Shown piece after piece: positions 1-11,000 of a DNA stretch of 64,000 nucleotides; within the stretch, counting starts at the first letter, position 1, and the number at the start of each line of letters is the position of its first letter. Origin of the DNA: Citricoccus sp. CH26A (GTDB taxonomy: Bacteria; Actinomycetota; Actinomycetes; Actinomycetales; Micrococcaceae); the NCBI RefSeq assembly GCF_000224415.1, contig NZ_AFXQ01000004.1, positions 1-64,000 of the forward strand, written 5' to 3'. A program made the position numbers and the translations under genes. The notes beneath the pieces are model-generated. The model was not told the DNA's origin. It ran no database searches and saw only the letters and a list, made by a program, of their open reading frames with translations.

Positions 1-455
1 CCCTGGCGCGTCTGGCCCAGGGCTACTACGCGGCGTCCGCTGCCCTGCCCGAGTCGTTAGGCATGGCCCTGCTGTCCTCCCCGGTGGTCGTCTGGTTCAC
101 GGGAACGGTGATGGCCAAGACGCAGGACCGTCATACGCTCGCGTACCTCCACGACCAGCATCAGAGGTACTTCTCCGCGTTCGACCACCGCCGCGTGCTG
201 GTCGAGTCGTATCGAGCCTCGATCAGGGGAACGGTCCTGGACGTCGCCGACCGCTTGGCGTTGCCCGTCCTCCTCGTGGCGGGCGCCCAGGACGAGCTGG
301 GCTCCGTGGCGGGCCAGGAACGCCTGGCCCGTCGGATCCGCGAGGTCTCTCCCCGGGTCCGCCTGGAGGTGTTCGACGGCGTCGGGCACCTCATCCACTA
401 TGAACGGGCCCCGGAGACGGCCGGGGTGATGCGCGACTTCCTGCGGACCGACTGA
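1..455 (+). CDS. alpha/beta hydrolase, C-terminal part
   Basis: The frame is open from base 3, so this is the 3' part of a gene that begins before the window. About 150 residues are visible. The segment LPVLLVAGAQDELG followed 60-70 residues later by FDGVGHLIHYERAP has the layout of the end of an alpha/beta hydrolase fold: a beta-strand leading to the acid residue (Asp of QDE) and the catalytic histidine (GVGH) near the end. The nucleophile elbow lies outside the window, so the substrate and exact family cannot be named. It converges on priA, 20 bases away. Confidence 0.8.
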   Translation, partial: LARLAQGYYAASAALPESLGMALLSSPVVVWFTGTVMAKTQDRHTLAYLHDQHQRYFSAFDHRRVLVESYRASIRGTVLDVADRLALPVLLVAGAQDELGSVAGQERLARRIREVSPRVRLEVFDGVGHLIHYERAPETAGVMRDFLRTD

Positions 456-475
456 TCACCACTGCACGGGAGGGG

Positions 476-2743
476 TTACGGCAGGTCCACCGGGTCGATC
501 CGCAACCGCACCGGCTCGGTCAACCGCCGGGCGCTGGCCGCCGCCCGCGCGGCGCGCAACGACTCGACGACCCGCCGGGCCGCGGAATAGGGGAAGAACA
601 GCAGTGCCCGGTGCCGGACCGGACCGGCAGATCCGTCCGCGTGCCCGAATCCCGCGTCGTCGCCCACCGGGACCGGTCCCACCCAGGGCAGGGGGGACGG
701 CCCACCGAGGGGGCCCACGAGGTCCATGAACGCGGCCACGGCGTCGGCCGGTCCGGACACCTCGGCCATCCGCACGGCCGGTGGCAGCCCGAGCTCACGG
801 CGCTCGGCCAGTTGGCGCGAGGCATACCCGGCGGCGTCCATGCGCACCAGGGCTCCCACCACGTCCTCCTGCGACGCGGTGACCACGGCCACGCCCCCGT
901 CCTGGCGCGGCCGGACCAGGGCGGCCGCCGCGAACCACCGCGACAGCACCTGCCCCGGGGTGCGCAGCCCCTCGCGTTGGAGCTGGTTGTCACCGTCGAG
1001 CAGCAGCGCCGCCGCATAACCGCCCTCGGCCACGGGTTCCGCGCCGATGGTGGCGACCACCAGCGCCGGGGTCCCGTCCACGGTCGAGAGGATGTGGTCC
1101 CCGGAGGAGGACAGGATCGGCGTGTCCGGGAAGGCCCGTCCGAGCTCGTCGGCGGTGCGATCCACGCCCCGGGAACCGGCCCGCAGGCGGTGACTGCCGC
1201 ACTCGGGGCACTTGTACTGTCGCTCGCGCCGCCCACACCACCGGCACGCGGTCTCGTTGCGGGCGGAGGCGGTCCGGTCCGGGTACCCCAGCGGGCCCGT
1301 GCAGTGCCGGCAGCGGGCGGGTGTCCCGCAGTCCTGGCAGCTCAGGGCGGGAATGAACCCGCTGCGGCCGACCTGCACGAGCACGGGGCCGGGCTCGGCG
1401 TGCCGGCCCTCCAGTCCCTCCCGTGCGGCCTTCCAGGCGGCCTGCGGCAGTCGTGCGCGCGCCAGCACCGGATCGCGCTCCGACTCCCAGGAGTCCGCGG
1501 TGGCCACGACCCGCGGCGTCGCGGCGTGCACCGTCTGGCGGTCCACGCCCAGCTCCCCCAGCCACCCGGACTCGACCAGCCGCTGGACCTCGGGGGTGCG
1601 CGACGTGGAGGCCAACAGCAGTCCGGCACCGGCCAGCTCGGAACGCAGCAGGGCCACCTCCCGGACGTGCTGGTACGGCGCTCGCGGTTCGGCGTGCAGG
1701 GCATCGTCGTCGTTCCAGACGGCCACCAGGCCGAGGTCCGGCACGGGTGCCCAGATCGCGGACCGCGTGCCCACCGCGATCCGCCGCTGGCCGCGCCGCA
1801 ACTGCAGGAAGGCCCGGTAGCGGGGGGTGGGGCCGTCGTCGGCGGTCAGCCGCGCGTACGCGCCGGCGCCCACGCGACGGTCCAGTGCCCGGCAGAGCCG
1901 GTCCAGGTCGCGCTGGTCCGGAACCACAATGACGGCGGCCCGGCCGGCCTCGGCGGTCCGCGCGGCCGCGTCGGCCAGCAGGGTGGCGGAGTCCCAGCTG
2001 CCGTGGGCGCTCGGCACGGTCACCGCCGCCCGGGGCCCCTCTCCCGCCGTGACCTGCCGGAAGAACGAGGTGGCGCCGTCCAGGCGGGTCCAGTCGAAGC
2101 GGCTGCCGGCATCGGGCCGGAACCCGGGCTCGGCGGCAGCCGGCACGGTCGAGACGTGGTCCGGGGTGGGGCCCGGGGCGGGTGCCTCGACAACCGGCCC
2201 GACGGGCGATCCGGCCTCCGGACCGCTCCCGGTGCCGTCCGCACCGGTGTCCTCAACCGCGGCACCCGGGTGGTCGGGCCCTGCTGTCCCCAAGGCCTCC
2301 GGGGCCTCGGCCTCGGCGTCCATCTGCTTCTCCACCCGGGCCACGCGGGGCGGCACGGCCACGCGGAGGACGTCCGCCACGTTCCCGGCGTACCGCGCGG
2401 CGACGGCGCGGGCCAGGTCCAGGACCTCCGGCGCGAGGACCTGCTCGCGGGAGACCACCGAGCGCAGGGGCAGCAGCTTGGCCCCGGTCGAGGGCTCGGA
2501 ACCCCGCGCGACGAGCCAGCCCAGCACGTCCTGGTGGCCGAAGGGCACCCGCACCCGCACGCCCGGCCGGGCCTCGCCGTCGAGCGCATGGGGCACCAGG
2601 TAGTCGAACTCCCGGTCCAGGTGGGGAACCCCGGAGTCCAGCAGGACCCGGGCCACGGGGTCGTCCGGCCAGCCCCCGGCGACCTCGGGCAGACCGGTCA
2701 CCGGTGCGGGCACCGGGATGTGGAAGAGGGGCTCCTCGGTCAC
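476..2743 (-). CDS. priA: PriA-like primosomal protein N', helicase motifs degenerate
   Basis: Replication restart protein of 755 residues. The N-terminal 3'-DNA-binding domain covers about residues 25-140, followed by a Pro/Ala/Gly-rich linker (about 145-210). Eight cysteines in four CxxC-type pairs (about 469/472, 478/481, 500/503, 512/515) form the two zinc sites of the PriA family. The ATPase core is degenerate: the Walker A position reads [11 protein letters not shown] and lacks the GxGKT loop, and the DEAH box is replaced by WNDDD. This is the known actinobacterial form, so it probably binds DNA without helicase activity. The start is GTG, overlapping the metK stop by four bases (GTGA), so the two are translationally coupled. 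Confidence 0.93.
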   Translation of the reverse strand: MTEEPLFHIPVPAPVTGLPEVAGGWPDDPVARVLLDSGVPHLDREFDYLVPHALDGEARPGVRVRVPFGHQDVLGWLVARGSEPSTGAKLLPLRSVVSREQVLAPEVLDLARAVAARYAGNVADVLRVAVPPRVARVEKQMDAEAEAPEALGTAGPDHPGAAVEDTGADGTGSGPEAGSPVGPVVEAPAPGPTPDHVSTVPAAAEPGFRPDAGSRFDWTRLDGATSFFRQVTAGEGPRAAVTVPSAHGSWDSATLLADAAARTAEAGRAAVIVVPDQRDLDRLCRALDRRVGAGAYARLTADDGPTPRYRAFLQLRRGQRRIAVGTRSAIWAPVPDLGLVAVWNDDDALHAEPRAPYQHVREVALLRSELAGAGLLLASTSRTPEVQRLVESGWLGELGVDRQTVHAATPRVVATADSWESERDPVLARARLPQAAWKAAREGLEGRHAEPGPVLVQVGRSGFIPALSCQDCGTPARCRHCTGPLGYPDRTASARNETACRWCGRRERQYKCPECGSHRLRAGSRGVDRTADELGRAFPDTPILSSSGDHILSTVDGTPALVVATIGAEPVAEGGYAAALLLDGDNQLQREGLRTPGQVLSRWFAAAALVRPRQDGGVAVVTASQEDVVGALVRMDAAGYASRQLAERRELGLPPAVRMAEVSGPADAVAAFMDLVGPLGGPSPLPWVGPVPVGDDAGFGHADGSAGPVRHRALLFFPYSAARRVVESLRAARAAASARRLTEPVRLRIDPVDLP

Positions 2744-4017
2744 CAGCCGACGGCGGCGCGCAGGGCGTCGACGCGGTCCAGCCGCTCCCAGGTGAAGTCC
2801 GGGTCCTCACGGCCGAAGTGACCGTGGGCGGCGGTCTTCCGGTAGATCGGCCGCAGCAGGTTCAGGTCCCGGATGATGGCCAGCGGACGCAGGTCGAACA
2901 CCTCGTTGACCGCCTTGATGATGGCGGCCTCGTCGACCTTCGCGGTGCCGAAGGTGTCCACGTACAGGCCCACGGGGCGGGCCTTGCCGATGGCGTAGGC
3001 GACCTGGAACTCGGCGCGGTCCGCCAGCCCGGCGGCGACCACGTTCTTCGCCACCCAGCGCATCGCGTAGGCCGCGGAGCGGTCCACCTTGGACGGGTCC
3101 TTGCCGGAGAAGGCACCGCCACCGTGGCGGGCCATGCCGCCGTAGGTGTCCACGATGATCTTGCGGCCGGTCAGGCCGGCATCGCCGACCGGTCCGCCGA
3201 TGACGAAGGGACCGCCGGGGTTGATGATGACCTGCGCCCCGGAGTAGTCGAGGCCGGACTGGTCCAGGACCGGGCGGATGACGAGACGCTCCACGTCTGC
3301 CCTGACCTGCTCCTGCGTGACGTCCGGCAGGTGCTGGGTGGAGACCACCACGGTCTCGATGGTCTTGGGCAGGCCGTCCTCGCCGTAGCCGACGGTGACC
3401 TGCGTCTTGCCGTCCGGCAGCAGGTACGGCATGGGCGACTCGTCCATGGTGCGGACCATGGTCAGCCGCTCGGAGAGGCGGTGCGCCAGGAAGATCGGGG
3501 TTGGCATGTAGGTGGGGGTCTCGTTGGAGGCGTAGCCGAACATGATGCCCTGGTCGCCGGCTCCCTGCAGGTCCACGGCGTCCACGGAGCCGCCGCGGGC
3601 CTCGAGGGAGGTGGACACGCCCGCGTGGATGTCCGAGGACTGCTGGCCGATTGAGATGTTCACGCCGCAGCGTGCGCCGTCGAAGCCGTTGGCGGAGGAG
3701 TCGTAGCCGATCCCGAGGATGGTCTCGCGCACGATCTGCGGGATCTCCACGTAGGCGGAGGTGTTCACCTCGCCGGCCACCTGCACCAGTCCCGTGGTCG
3801 TCAGGGTCTCCACGGCGACCTTCGCGGTGGGGTCCTGGGCGATGATCGCGTCCAGGATAGCGTCCGAGATCTGGTCACAGATCTTGTCCGGGTGGCCGCT
3901 GGTCACGGACTCGGAGGTGAACAGGCGCAGTCCACCTCCCCCGACGCCCGCGTAGGACTCGAAGCCGGCGGCCTCACGGGGCTGGGCCATGTCTGCGGTG
4001 TTGTCTGCGTCAGTCAC
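2740..4017 (-). CDS. metK: S-adenosylmethionine synthetase
   Basis: Makes S-adenosylmethionine from methionine and ATP in the cytoplasm. The protein is 425 residues. Family signatures are GHPDK (41-45), [12 protein letters not shown] (about 152-163) and the phosphate-binding GGGAFSGKD (about 299-307). I keep the GTG start at 4017 because a -10-like TAGGAT ends six bases before it, a leaderless arrangement. A start at the ATG ten codons in would give a length closer to the roughly 400 usual for the family and cannot be excluded. It is followed by priA with a four-base overlap; coaBC lies 48 bases upstream. I see no SAM riboswitch in that gap. Confidence 0.96.
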   Translation of the reverse strand: MTDADNTADMAQPREAAGFESYAGVGGGGLRLFTSESVTSGHPDKICDQISDAILDAIIAQDPTAKVAVETLTTTGLVQVAGEVNTSAYVEIPQIVRETILGIGYDSSANGFDGARCGVNISIGQQSSDIHAGVSTSLEARGGSVDAVDLQGAGDQGIMFGYASNETPTYMPTPIFLAHRLSERLTMVRTMDESPMPYLLPDGKTQVTVGYGEDGLPKTIETVVVSTQHLPDVTQEQVRADVERLVIRPVLDQSGLDYSGAQVIINPGGPFVIGGPVGDAGLTGRKIIVDTYGGMARHGGGAFSGKDPSKVDRSAAYAMRWVAKNVVAAGLADRAEFQVAYAIGKARPVGLYVDTFGTAKVDEAAIIKAVNEVFDLRPLAIIRDLNLLRPIYRKTAAHGHFGREDPDFTWERLDRVDALRAAVGW

Positions 4018-4029
4018 CCGACCATCCTA
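4018..4029 (-). promoter_or_regulatory. Likely leaderless promoter of metK (-10 box)
   Basis: Read on the minus strand, TAGGAT (4024-4029) is followed by six bases and then the metK GTG. This matches the actinobacterial TANNNT -10 box placed so that transcription would start at the start codon itself. No convincing -35 box is visible and no Shine-Dalgarno precedes the GTG. The assignment is inferred from spacing alone. Confidence 0.5.
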
Positions 4030-4065
4030 GCCACGGACGCGGACACCGGTGGCCGGGCGTCGCCG

Positions 4066-5289
4066 TCAGCCCCGGAGCAGCCCGGCCAGCTGGTCCACCA
4101 CGGCCGCCGCGACGTCCGCCTTGGACCCGGCCGCCTCGACCGGGTCGCGGCCGTCGGCGAAGAGCATGGTGACCTCGTTGACGTCCTGGCCGAAGCCGAG
4201 GTCCCGGCCGACCTGGTTCACCACGAGCATCTCGCACCCCTTGCGGGCCAGCTTCGCGGCGCCGTGTTCCAGCACGGAGTGCTCGGCGTCACCGGTCTCG
4301 GCGCCGAAGCCGACGATGACACCGGGCATGGGCCGGCCCTCGGCCCGCGCCCGGACGGTTCCGGCGAGGATGTCGGGGGTCCGCTCGAGGTGGATCACGG
4401 GGCTGGAGCCGTCCTCGGACTTCTTGATCTTGGCGTCCGCGTACTCGGTGGGCCGGAAGTCGGCGACGGCGGCGGCCATGATGAGCGCGTCGGCATCCGC
4501 ACACTGCTCCATGACCGCGTCGTGCAGTTCCTGGGTGGACTCCACGCGCGTCACGGCGGTGCCGGCGGGGGGTTCCACGGACATGGCGCCGCCGATGAAG
4601 CGGACGGTGGCGCCGGCGGCCGCGGCGGCCTGAGCCAGGGCCACGCCCTGCTTGCCGGAGGAGCGGTTCCCGAGGTAGCGGACCGGGTCCAGCGCCTCCC
4701 GGGTGCCGCCGGCGGTCACGACGACGGTGCGCCCGGCCAGCGGACCGGCCTCCGGGGACGCGGTGGGCCGGGCCAGCCGCTGGGCCTCGGCCCAGATGCG
4801 CTCGGGTTCCGGGAAGCGCCCGGGACCGGTGTCCTGGCCGGTGAGTCGGCCCGAGTCCGGGTCCATGACGGTGATGCCGCGGGAGCGCAGGGTCGCGACG
4901 TTGGCGACGGTCGCCGGGTTCTGCCACATCTCGGTGTGCATGGCCGGAACGACCAGGACCGGGCACGTGGCGGTGAGCAGGACGTTGCCCAGCAGGTCCG
5001 GGGCGAGCCCGGCGGCGGCGCGCGCCATGGCGTCCGCGGTGGCCGGTGCCACGACGACCAGCTCGGCCTCGCGGCCCAGCCGGACGTGGTTGACGGTCTC
5101 CACGGCCTCGAAGGTGTCCGTGCGCACCGGACGTCCGGAGAGCGCCTCCCACGTGGCCTTGCCCACGAAGCCCAGGGCCGCCGGGGTGGGCACCACGTCC
5201 ACGGTGTGGCCGGCCTCGGTCATCAGGCGCAGCAGCAGCGCGGACTTGTACGCGGCGATCCCGCCGGTGACTCCCAGGACGATCCTCAT
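4066..5289 (-). CDS. coaBC: Bifunctional phosphopantothenoylcysteine decarboxylase / phosphopantothenate-cysteine ligase
   Basis: Catalyses two consecutive steps of coenzyme A synthesis: ligation of cysteine to 4'-phosphopantothenate (CoaB) and decarboxylation of the product (CoaC). The protein is 407 residues. The N-terminal flavin domain (about 1-180) begins with MRIVLGVTGGIAAYKS and carries VNHVRLG with the catalytic histidine, PAMHTEMW and the [17 protein letters not shown] segment. The CoaB half (about 190-407) starts at RTVVVTAGGTREALDPVRY and includes ANKxGK-like NRSSGKQG. The start is ATG, seven bases after the rpoZ stop, within the mihF-gmk-rpoZ-coaBC run. Confidence 0.96.
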   Translation of the reverse strand: MRIVLGVTGGIAAYKSALLLRLMTEAGHTVDVVPTPAALGFVGKATWEALSGRPVRTDTFEAVETVNHVRLGREAELVVVAPATADAMARAAAGLAPDLLGNVLLTATCPVLVVPAMHTEMWQNPATVANVATLRSRGITVMDPDSGRLTGQDTGPGRFPEPERIWAEAQRLARPTASPEAGPLAGRTVVVTAGGTREALDPVRYLGNRSSGKQGVALAQAAAAAGATVRFIGGAMSVEPPAGTAVTRVESTQELHDAVMEQCADADALIMAAAVADFRPTEYADAKIKKSEDGSSPVIHLERTPDILAGTVRARAEGRPMPGVIVGFGAETGDAEHSVLEHGAAKLARKGCEMLVVNQVGRDLGFGQDVNEVTMLFADGRDPVEAAGSKADVAAAVVDQLAGLLRG

Positions 5290-5296
5290 CGGGCGA

Positions 5297-5794
5297 TCAG
5301 GACTGGTGGTCGGCCTCGTCGTCGGTGCCCTCGGTGGGGGTGCCGTCCAGGTCGGTGCTGATGGCCTCCTCGGCGACCGGGGACTCGTCGGTGGCGATAC
5401 CCGGGTCGGTGGTCGCGTCCGCCACCTCGGTGTCGGTCAGGAAGCCCTCGCCGGAGAAGCCGGCGTCGGAGAAGTCGGCGTCCGCGGAACCGGGCAGGTC
5501 GAAGGCGCCGAAGTCACCGGACTCCTCGGCAGCGATCTGCTCCTCGGTCATCGGAGTGGCCTCGAGCAGGTCCGACTCGATCTCGCGCAGGGAGATGGAC
5601 AGCGGCTTCTCGTTGAGCTTGGTGTCGACCAGCGGGCCGACGTACTCGAACAGGCCCTCGTGGAGCTGCGAGTAGTAGGCATTGATCTGGCGCGCGCGCT
5701 TGGCGGCGAAGAGCACCAGGGCGTACTTCGAGTCAACCTTCTCCAGCAGGGTGTCGATGGGTGGGTTGACGATGCCTTCGTACTGTTCGGTCAC
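5297..5794 (-). CDS. rpoZ: RNA polymerase omega subunit with long acidic tail
   Basis: Small subunit that helps assemble beta' into RNA polymerase. The first ~78 residues are the family core, with the signature [21 protein letters not shown]. The remaining ~87 residues form an extension very rich in Asp, Glu, Ser and Thr, making 165 residues against roughly 80-110 usual for the family. The start is GTG at 5794, preceded by GTGGAG five bases upstream; longer upstream readings have no family similarity. It lies between gmk and coaBC in a common transcription unit. The tail looks disordered and its role is unknown. Confidence 0.93.
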   Translation of the reverse strand: MTEQYEGIVNPPIDTLLEKVDSKYALVLFAAKRARQINAYYSQLHEGLFEYVGPLVDTKLNEKPLSISLREIESDLLEATPMTEEQIAAEESGDFGAFDLPGSADADFSDAGFSGEGFLTDTEVADATTDPGIATDESPVAEEAISTDLDGTPTEGTDDEADHQS

Positions 5795-5870
5795 AGGATC
5801 TCCACTGTTGTCTGTCGGTTGTCCGCTGCTGTAGCCGCGGCTCAGTCTGTGTGGCTGCCTCGATCGCGTC

Positions 5871-6590
5871 TCAGGGGCGGTCGTCCGGGTCCAGTCCCAT
5901 GATGCGGACCAGCTCCTGGGCGGCCCGTTCCACGGTGTCGTTGACCACGACGGCGTCGAACTCCGGCTCGGCAGCGAGTTCCATTCTAGCCGTTTCCAGC
6001 CGACGCCGCTGTTCGGCCGGAGTTTCCGTGCCGCGGCCCACCAGCCGGTGGACCAGTTCTCCCCAGTTCGGCGGGGACAGGAAGACGAATGTGGCCTCCG
6101 GCAGCCGCTCACGCACCTGCCGGGCGCCCTGCAGGTCGATCTCCAGCAGCACGTGCTGACCGTCGGCCAGCGCCCGCTGGACGGTGTCCCGCCGGGTGCC
6201 GTAGCGGTTGACCCCGTGGACCACCGCCCACTCGAGCATCTGGTCCTGCTCTACCAGTTCGTCGAAGCGCTCCGGGGAGACGAAGAAGTAGTGCCGGCCG
6301 TCCTCCTCCCCCGGCCGCGGGGGCCGGGTGGTGGCGGAGACGGAGAGCCACACTTGCGGATAGTGCTCCCGGATGAACTGGGAGACGGTGCCCTTCCCGA
6401 CAGCGGTCGGTCCGGCGAGCACGGTGATGCCCGGCCGGTGTCCGGCGGGGGCCGCGCCGTGCTCCGGACGCAGGCTGACCGGCCTCGCACCCGGCACGGG
6501 CGGGGGCTCGATGTCCTCCAGCCCGGCGGGCACGCCAGGGCCGGCAGAGCCAGCCGAGCCGACGGAACTGCCGATGGTCGGCTCGGTCAC
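5871..6590 (-). CDS. gmk: Guanylate kinase with N-terminal extension
   Basis: Phosphorylates GMP to GDP with ATP. The P-loop GPTAVGKGT is at residues 60-68 and is followed by [22 protein letters not shown], the GMP-binding region typical of the family. The protein is 239 residues, longer than the usual ~200, because of a ~52-residue Gly/Ala/Pro-rich leader before the kinase domain. The start is secure: the GTG at 6590 is preceded by a near-ideal AGGAGGTCCC. It sits 23 bases after mihF and upstream of rpoZ. Confidence 0.96.
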   Translation of the reverse strand: MTEPTIGSSVGSAGSAGPGVPAGLEDIEPPPVPGARPVSLRPEHGAAPAGHRPGITVLAGPTAVGKGTVSQFIREHYPQVWLSVSATTRPPRPGEEDGRHYFFVSPERFDELVEQDQMLEWAVVHGVNRYGTRRDTVQRALADGQHVLLEIDLQGARQVRERLPEATFVFLSPPNWGELVHRLVGRGTETPAEQRRRLETARMELAAEPEFDAVVVNDTVERAAQELVRIMGLDPDDRP

Positions 6591-6613
6591 GGGACCTCCT
6601 GGTCGGTAGGGGA

Positions 6614-6928
6614 CTACCGGCCAATATAGGCGATCAGCGCCTCACGTTGCCTCCGGCCCAGTCCGCGCAGCCGCCGGTTCGGTGAGATCCCGCACGTCTC
6701 CATGATCTTCGCCGCCCGCACCTCACCGACGCCCTGCAGCGTCTGCAGCAGGTCCACGGTGCGCATCCGGCCGATCGCGTCGTCCACGTCGGCCGTCTCG
6801 AAGACCGACTGCAGGGTGGTCTTCCCCGCACGGAACGATTCCTTGAGATCCGCGCGAGCGGTCCGTGCCTGCAGAGCCTTGCTCCTGGCGGCTTCCCGTT
6901 CTTCGGACGTCAGTTCCTTGAGGGCCAT
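6614..6928 (-). CDS. mihF: Actinobacterial integration host factor
   Basis: Small nucleoid protein of 104 residues, the actinobacterial IHF (unrelated to proteobacterial IHF alpha/beta), which binds DNA without strong sequence preference. The start MALKELTSEERE and the helix-hairpin-like GVGEVRAAKIMETCGISPNRRLRGLGRRQ are diagnostic. The ATG at 6928 is preceded by GAGGTGG at good spacing; the longer upstream frame has no similarity. Its place between pyrF and gmk is the usual one in actinobacteria. The leader holds a six-base inverted repeat (6960-6975). Confidence 0.96.
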   Translation of the reverse strand: MALKELTSEEREAARSKALQARTARADLKESFRAGKTTLQSVFETADVDDAIGRMRTVDLLQTLQGVGEVRAAKIMETCGISPNRRLRGLGRRQREALIAYIGR

Positions 6929-7130
6929 GGTGAACCACCTCGGGCTAGATCCGCACGCCACGGCAGTGGTGCCGTGACTTGGAGAAAAGCTACCAACCCC
7001 ACGCGGCCAGGGGCAGGTCTGGACGCGGTCCCGCGCCGAAACTTTATCCAACGGTGATCGGAGGCCCTTGCGGCCACCGACTACCCTCTGGTAGGTGACG
7101 GCCCGGTCACGGTCGGCGTGTCGATCCAGA
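6929..7130 (-). promoter_or_regulatory. mihF upstream region with candidate -10 and inverted repeat
   Basis: The 202-base gap between the pyrF stop and mihF holds a candidate -10 TAGCTT (6987-6992, minus strand), giving a leader of about 50 bases. A perfect inverted repeat ACGGCA-GTGG-TGCCGT (6960-6975) lies inside that leader. A second TANNNT box, TAAAGT, is found further upstream. I see no clear -35 element and no terminator for pyrF, so read-through from the pyr operon is possible. Confidence 0.4.
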
Positions 7131-8051
7131 TCAGCCCGCCAGTTCGTCCCGTGCGGACTCCAGGGCACCGCGCAGTCCCGCCACCGAGGGCCCCTGCCGC
7201 AGGATGGCGCGGCTGGAGGTGGCCAGCACGCCCGGCCACGCCTGGGCGAACCCGTCGCGCATCCCCGCCCCGGAGGCCCCCTGGGCCCCGAAACCCGGCG
7301 CCAGCAGGGCGCCGCGCACCCCGGCCAGGTCGATGCCCAGCTCCGCTGCCTGACCGGCGACGGTCGCCCCGACCACGAGTCCGACCGGGCCGAACGCCGG
7401 GCGTGCTCCGGCCGCGCCGCCCTGCGGGCCGGGGACCCGGGCCAGCTCTCGCGCGTTGTCCGCGGCGGCCGCCTCGGCGATGACCCGGGCGACCGCGCCG
7501 TCCGGTCCAGTGGCGTGCTGCACCGAGGCGCCCTCCGGGTTGGACGTCAGGGCCAGGACGAAGACGCCGCGCCCGGTGGCCGCGGCCAGCTCGATGGCCG
7601 GGGCCAGCGACCCGTAGCCGAGGTACGGGCTGAGCGTGACGGCATCGGCGGCCAGCGCCGAGGAGTCCGAGAGCCAGGCATGGGCGTACCCGGCCATCGT
7701 CGAGCCGATGTCACCCCGCTTGGCGTCGGCGATCGTCAGCACCCCCGCCCGGCGTGCGGCGGACAGGAGCCGTTCCAGCACGGCCAGCCCGGCGGAACCG
7801 TGCCGTTCATAGAGGGCGACCTGTGGCTTGAGGGCGGCAACGAGGGGTTGCGCACCGGTTCCCGTGGCGGCCTCCAGTGCCGTCTGGGAGAACCGCTCCA
7901 GGGCCACCGGCGTGTCCGGCAGGTCCCAGTCGGAGAGCAGCTGCGGGTGCGGGTCGATCCCCAGGCACAGCGGCCCGGCGGCGTCCATGGCCTCCGCCAG
8001 CCGGGCACCGAAGGGTGCCCGGCCGGCAGGGGAGGCCGCGGGGTCGCTCAC
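7131..8051 (-). CDS. pyrF: Orotidine 5'-phosphate decarboxylase, type 2
   Basis: Last step of UMP synthesis: decarboxylates OMP. The 306-residue length and the motif DAKRGDIGS (109-117, catalytic Lys111) identify the type 2 enzyme. [12 protein letters not shown] near the N-terminus and the SPYLGYGSL strand agree. The start is GTG at 8051, overlapping the carB stop by four bases (GTGA); it is the last gene of the pyr operon. An Ala/Gly-rich insert (about 210-225, [15 protein letters not shown]) precedes the GLVVGAT phosphate-binding strand. Confidence 0.96.
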   Translation of the reverse strand: MSDPAASPAGRAPFGARLAEAMDAAGPLCLGIDPHPQLLSDWDLPDTPVALERFSQTALEAATGTGAQPLVAALKPQVALYERHGSAGLAVLERLLSAARRAGVLTIADAKRGDIGSTMAGYAHAWLSDSSALAADAVTLSPYLGYGSLAPAIELAAATGRGVFVLALTSNPEGASVQHATGPDGAVARVIAEAAAADNARELARVPGPQGGAAGARPAFGPVGLVVGATVAGQAAELGIDLAGVRGALLAPGFGAQGASGAGMRDGFAQAWPGVLATSSRAILRQGPSVAGLRGALESARDELAG

Positions 8052-11000
8052 GCCCCGGTTCCCGCGCGGCCGATGGCGGCGGCCAGCCGCGCGTCGTGCT
8101 CCTGCAGGGAGGTGACGTCCCACGCGTACTCGCGCTGGGCCTCGATCGCCTGGATGGCGGCGCCGAACTCGGCCAGCGTGGTGATCATCGGCACGCCGAT
8201 GGAGGTCGCCGCGGCCCGGATCTCGTACCCGTCCCCGCGCGAGTCCCCGCCCGAGGGCGTGTTCAGGACCAGGGCGATCTGGCCGGCGCCGAGCAGTTCC
8301 AGCACGGTGCCCTCCCCCTCGGCGGAGCGGGCGTCGGCGATCTTGCGGACCACGTCCGCCTGCACGCCGTTGCGCCGCAGCACCTCGGCGGTGCCGCCGG
8401 TGGAGACGATCGTGAAACCGAGGTCGATCAGCCGCTTGGCCGGCATGACGATCCCGCGCTTGTCCCGGTTGGCCACCGAGAGGAACACCTTGCCGGAGGT
8501 CGGCAACGGGTTGTTGGCGGCGGACTGGCTCTTGGCGAAGGCCGTGTCGAAGTACTTGTCGATGCCCATCACCTCGCCGGTGGACCGCATCTCGGGGCCG
8601 AGCAGCGAGTCCACGACGCGGCCCTCGGGGGTCCGGAACCGGGCGAACGGAAGCACGGCCTCTTTGACCGCCACGGGGGCGTCCAGCGGGAGCGAGGAGC
8701 CATCGTGGCTGGCGGGCAGCATGCCCTCGGCACGCAGGTCGGCGATCGTGCGACCGGTGCCGATCAGTGCCGCGGCCTTGGCCAGCTGCACGCCGGTGGC
8801 CTTGGACACGAACGGCACGGTCCGGGAGGCCCGCGGGTTGGCCTCGATCACGTACAGCACGTCCGAGGCCAGCGCGAACTGGATGTTGATCAGTCCGCGC
8901 ACGCCCACGCCGGCCGCGATGCCGCGGGTGGCCTCGCGGACCCGGTCCAGGGTGTCCGGGCCGAGGTTGATGGGCGGCAGCACGCAGGCGGAGTCGCCCG
9001 AGTGGATCCCGGCCTCCTCGATGTGCTCCATGATGCCGCCGATGAACAGGTCGGTGCCGTCGTAGAGGGCGTCCACGTCGATCTCGGTCGCGTCCTCGAG
9101 GAACCGGTCCACCAGCACCGGGTGGTCCACGGTGATCTCGGTGGCGTTCTCGATGTACCGGGACAGCGAGGGCTCGTCGTAGACGATCTCCATGCCGCGG
9201 CCGCCGAGCACGTAGGAGGGACGCACCAGGACGGGGTAGCCGATCTCGTCGGCCACCTTCTTGGCGTCGGCGAAGGACACCGCGGTCCCGTTCTTGGGGG
9301 ACACCAGTCCGGCCTCGTCCAGGACCCGGGCGAACTCGCCGCGGTGCTCGGCCAGGTCGATGGCCTCGGGCGAGGTGCCGAGGATCGGCACGCCGGCGTC
9401 CGCGAGCTGCTGGGCCAGCTTGAGCGGGGTCTGGCCGCCGAGCTGGACGAACACCCCGAGCACTCCCCCGCTGCGCTCCTCGGCGGCGATGACCTCCAGG
9501 ACGTCCTCGAGGGTCAGCGGCTCGAAGTACAGCCGGTCGGAGATGTCGTAGTCCGTGGAGACGGTCTCCGGGTTGCAGTTGACCATCACGGTCTCGTGCC
9601 CGGCGGCGCGCAGGGCCAGCGTGGCGTGGACGCACGAGTAGTCGAACTCGATGCCCTGGCCGATCCGGTTCGGGCCCGAACCCAGGATGATGACCGAGGG
9701 CTTGTCGTGCGCGGTGACCTCGTCCTCGAGGTCGTAGCTGGAATAGCGGTACGGGGTGTAGGCCTCGAACTCCGCGGCGCAGGTGTCCACCGTCTTGTAC
9801 ACGGGGCGCACGCCGAGGGCGTGGCGGACGCCCCGGACGACCGAGGGGTCCATGTGCCGCAGCTGGCCGATCTGGGCGTCCGAGAAGCCGTGGCGCTTGG
9901 CCAGCCGCAGGACTGGCTCGCTCAGCTCGGGTGCGGCGGCCACCTCGGCCGCCACCTCGTTGATGAGCACCAGCTGGTCCAGGAACCACGGGTCGATCGC
10001 GGTGGCCTCGAAGAGCTGCTCGACGGTGGCGCCGCCCAGCAGGGCCCGCTGCACCTGGGCCAGCCGGTCCGTCGTCGGGACCTTGGACTGCTCGATCAGG
10101 GCGGGGACCTCGTCCACGGCCGGACGCACGAAGGACAGTTCGGCGCCCTTCTGCTCCAGGGAGCGCAGGGCCTTCTGCAGCGCCTCGGTGAAGTTGCGGC
10201 CGATGGCCATGGCCTCGCCGACCGACTTCATGGTGGTGGTCAGCGTCGGGTCGGCGGCGGGGAACTTCTCGAACGCGAAGCGCGGGACCTTCACCACCAC
10301 GTAGTCCAGGACCGGCTCGAAGGACGCCGGGGTCTTCCGGGTGATGTCGTTGGGGATCTCGTCGAGCGTGTAACCCAGGGAGAGCTTGGTGGCGATCTTG
10401 GCGATGGCGAAGCCGGTGGCCTTGGAGGCCAGCGCCGAGGACCGGGAGACGCGCGGGTTCATCTCGATGACGACGATCCGCCCGGTGGACGGTTCCACCG
10501 CGAACTGGATGTTGCAGCCGCCGGTGTCCACGCCGACCTCGCGGATGACGGCGATCGCGATGTCCCGCAGCCGCTGGTACTCGCGGTCCGTCAGGGTCAT
10601 GGCCGGGGCCACGGTGATGGAGTCGCCGGTGTGCACGCCCACCGGGTCGAAGTTCTCGATGGAGCAGACGACCACGACGTTGTCGTTGCGGTCCCGCATC
10701 ATCTCCAGCTCGTACTCCTTCCAGCCGAGGATGGACTCCTCGAGCAGGACCTCGGAGGTCGGGCTGTACTGGATGCCGGCGCCGGCGATGCGGCGCAGGT
10801 CCTCCTCGTCGTAGGCCATGCCGGAACCCAGGCCGCCCATCGTGAACGAGGGGCGGACCACCATCGGGTAGCCGAGCGTCTCGGCGGCGGCGAAGGCCTC
10901 GTCCATGGAGTGGACGATCACGGAGCGGGCCGACTCGGCACCGCAGCGCTCCACCACGCCCTTGAACTTCTCGCGGTCCTCGCCGAGCTCGATCGCCTCG

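Noticed and set aside
4018-4065. SAM riboswitch upstream of metK
   Set aside because: The gap is only 48 bases and shows no such fold; the message appears leaderless.
8052-9989. N-terminal extension of pyrF across carB
   Set aside because: It is same-strand but out of frame with carB and reads as Arg/Gly/His-rich noise; the GTGA overlap gives the natural pyrF start.
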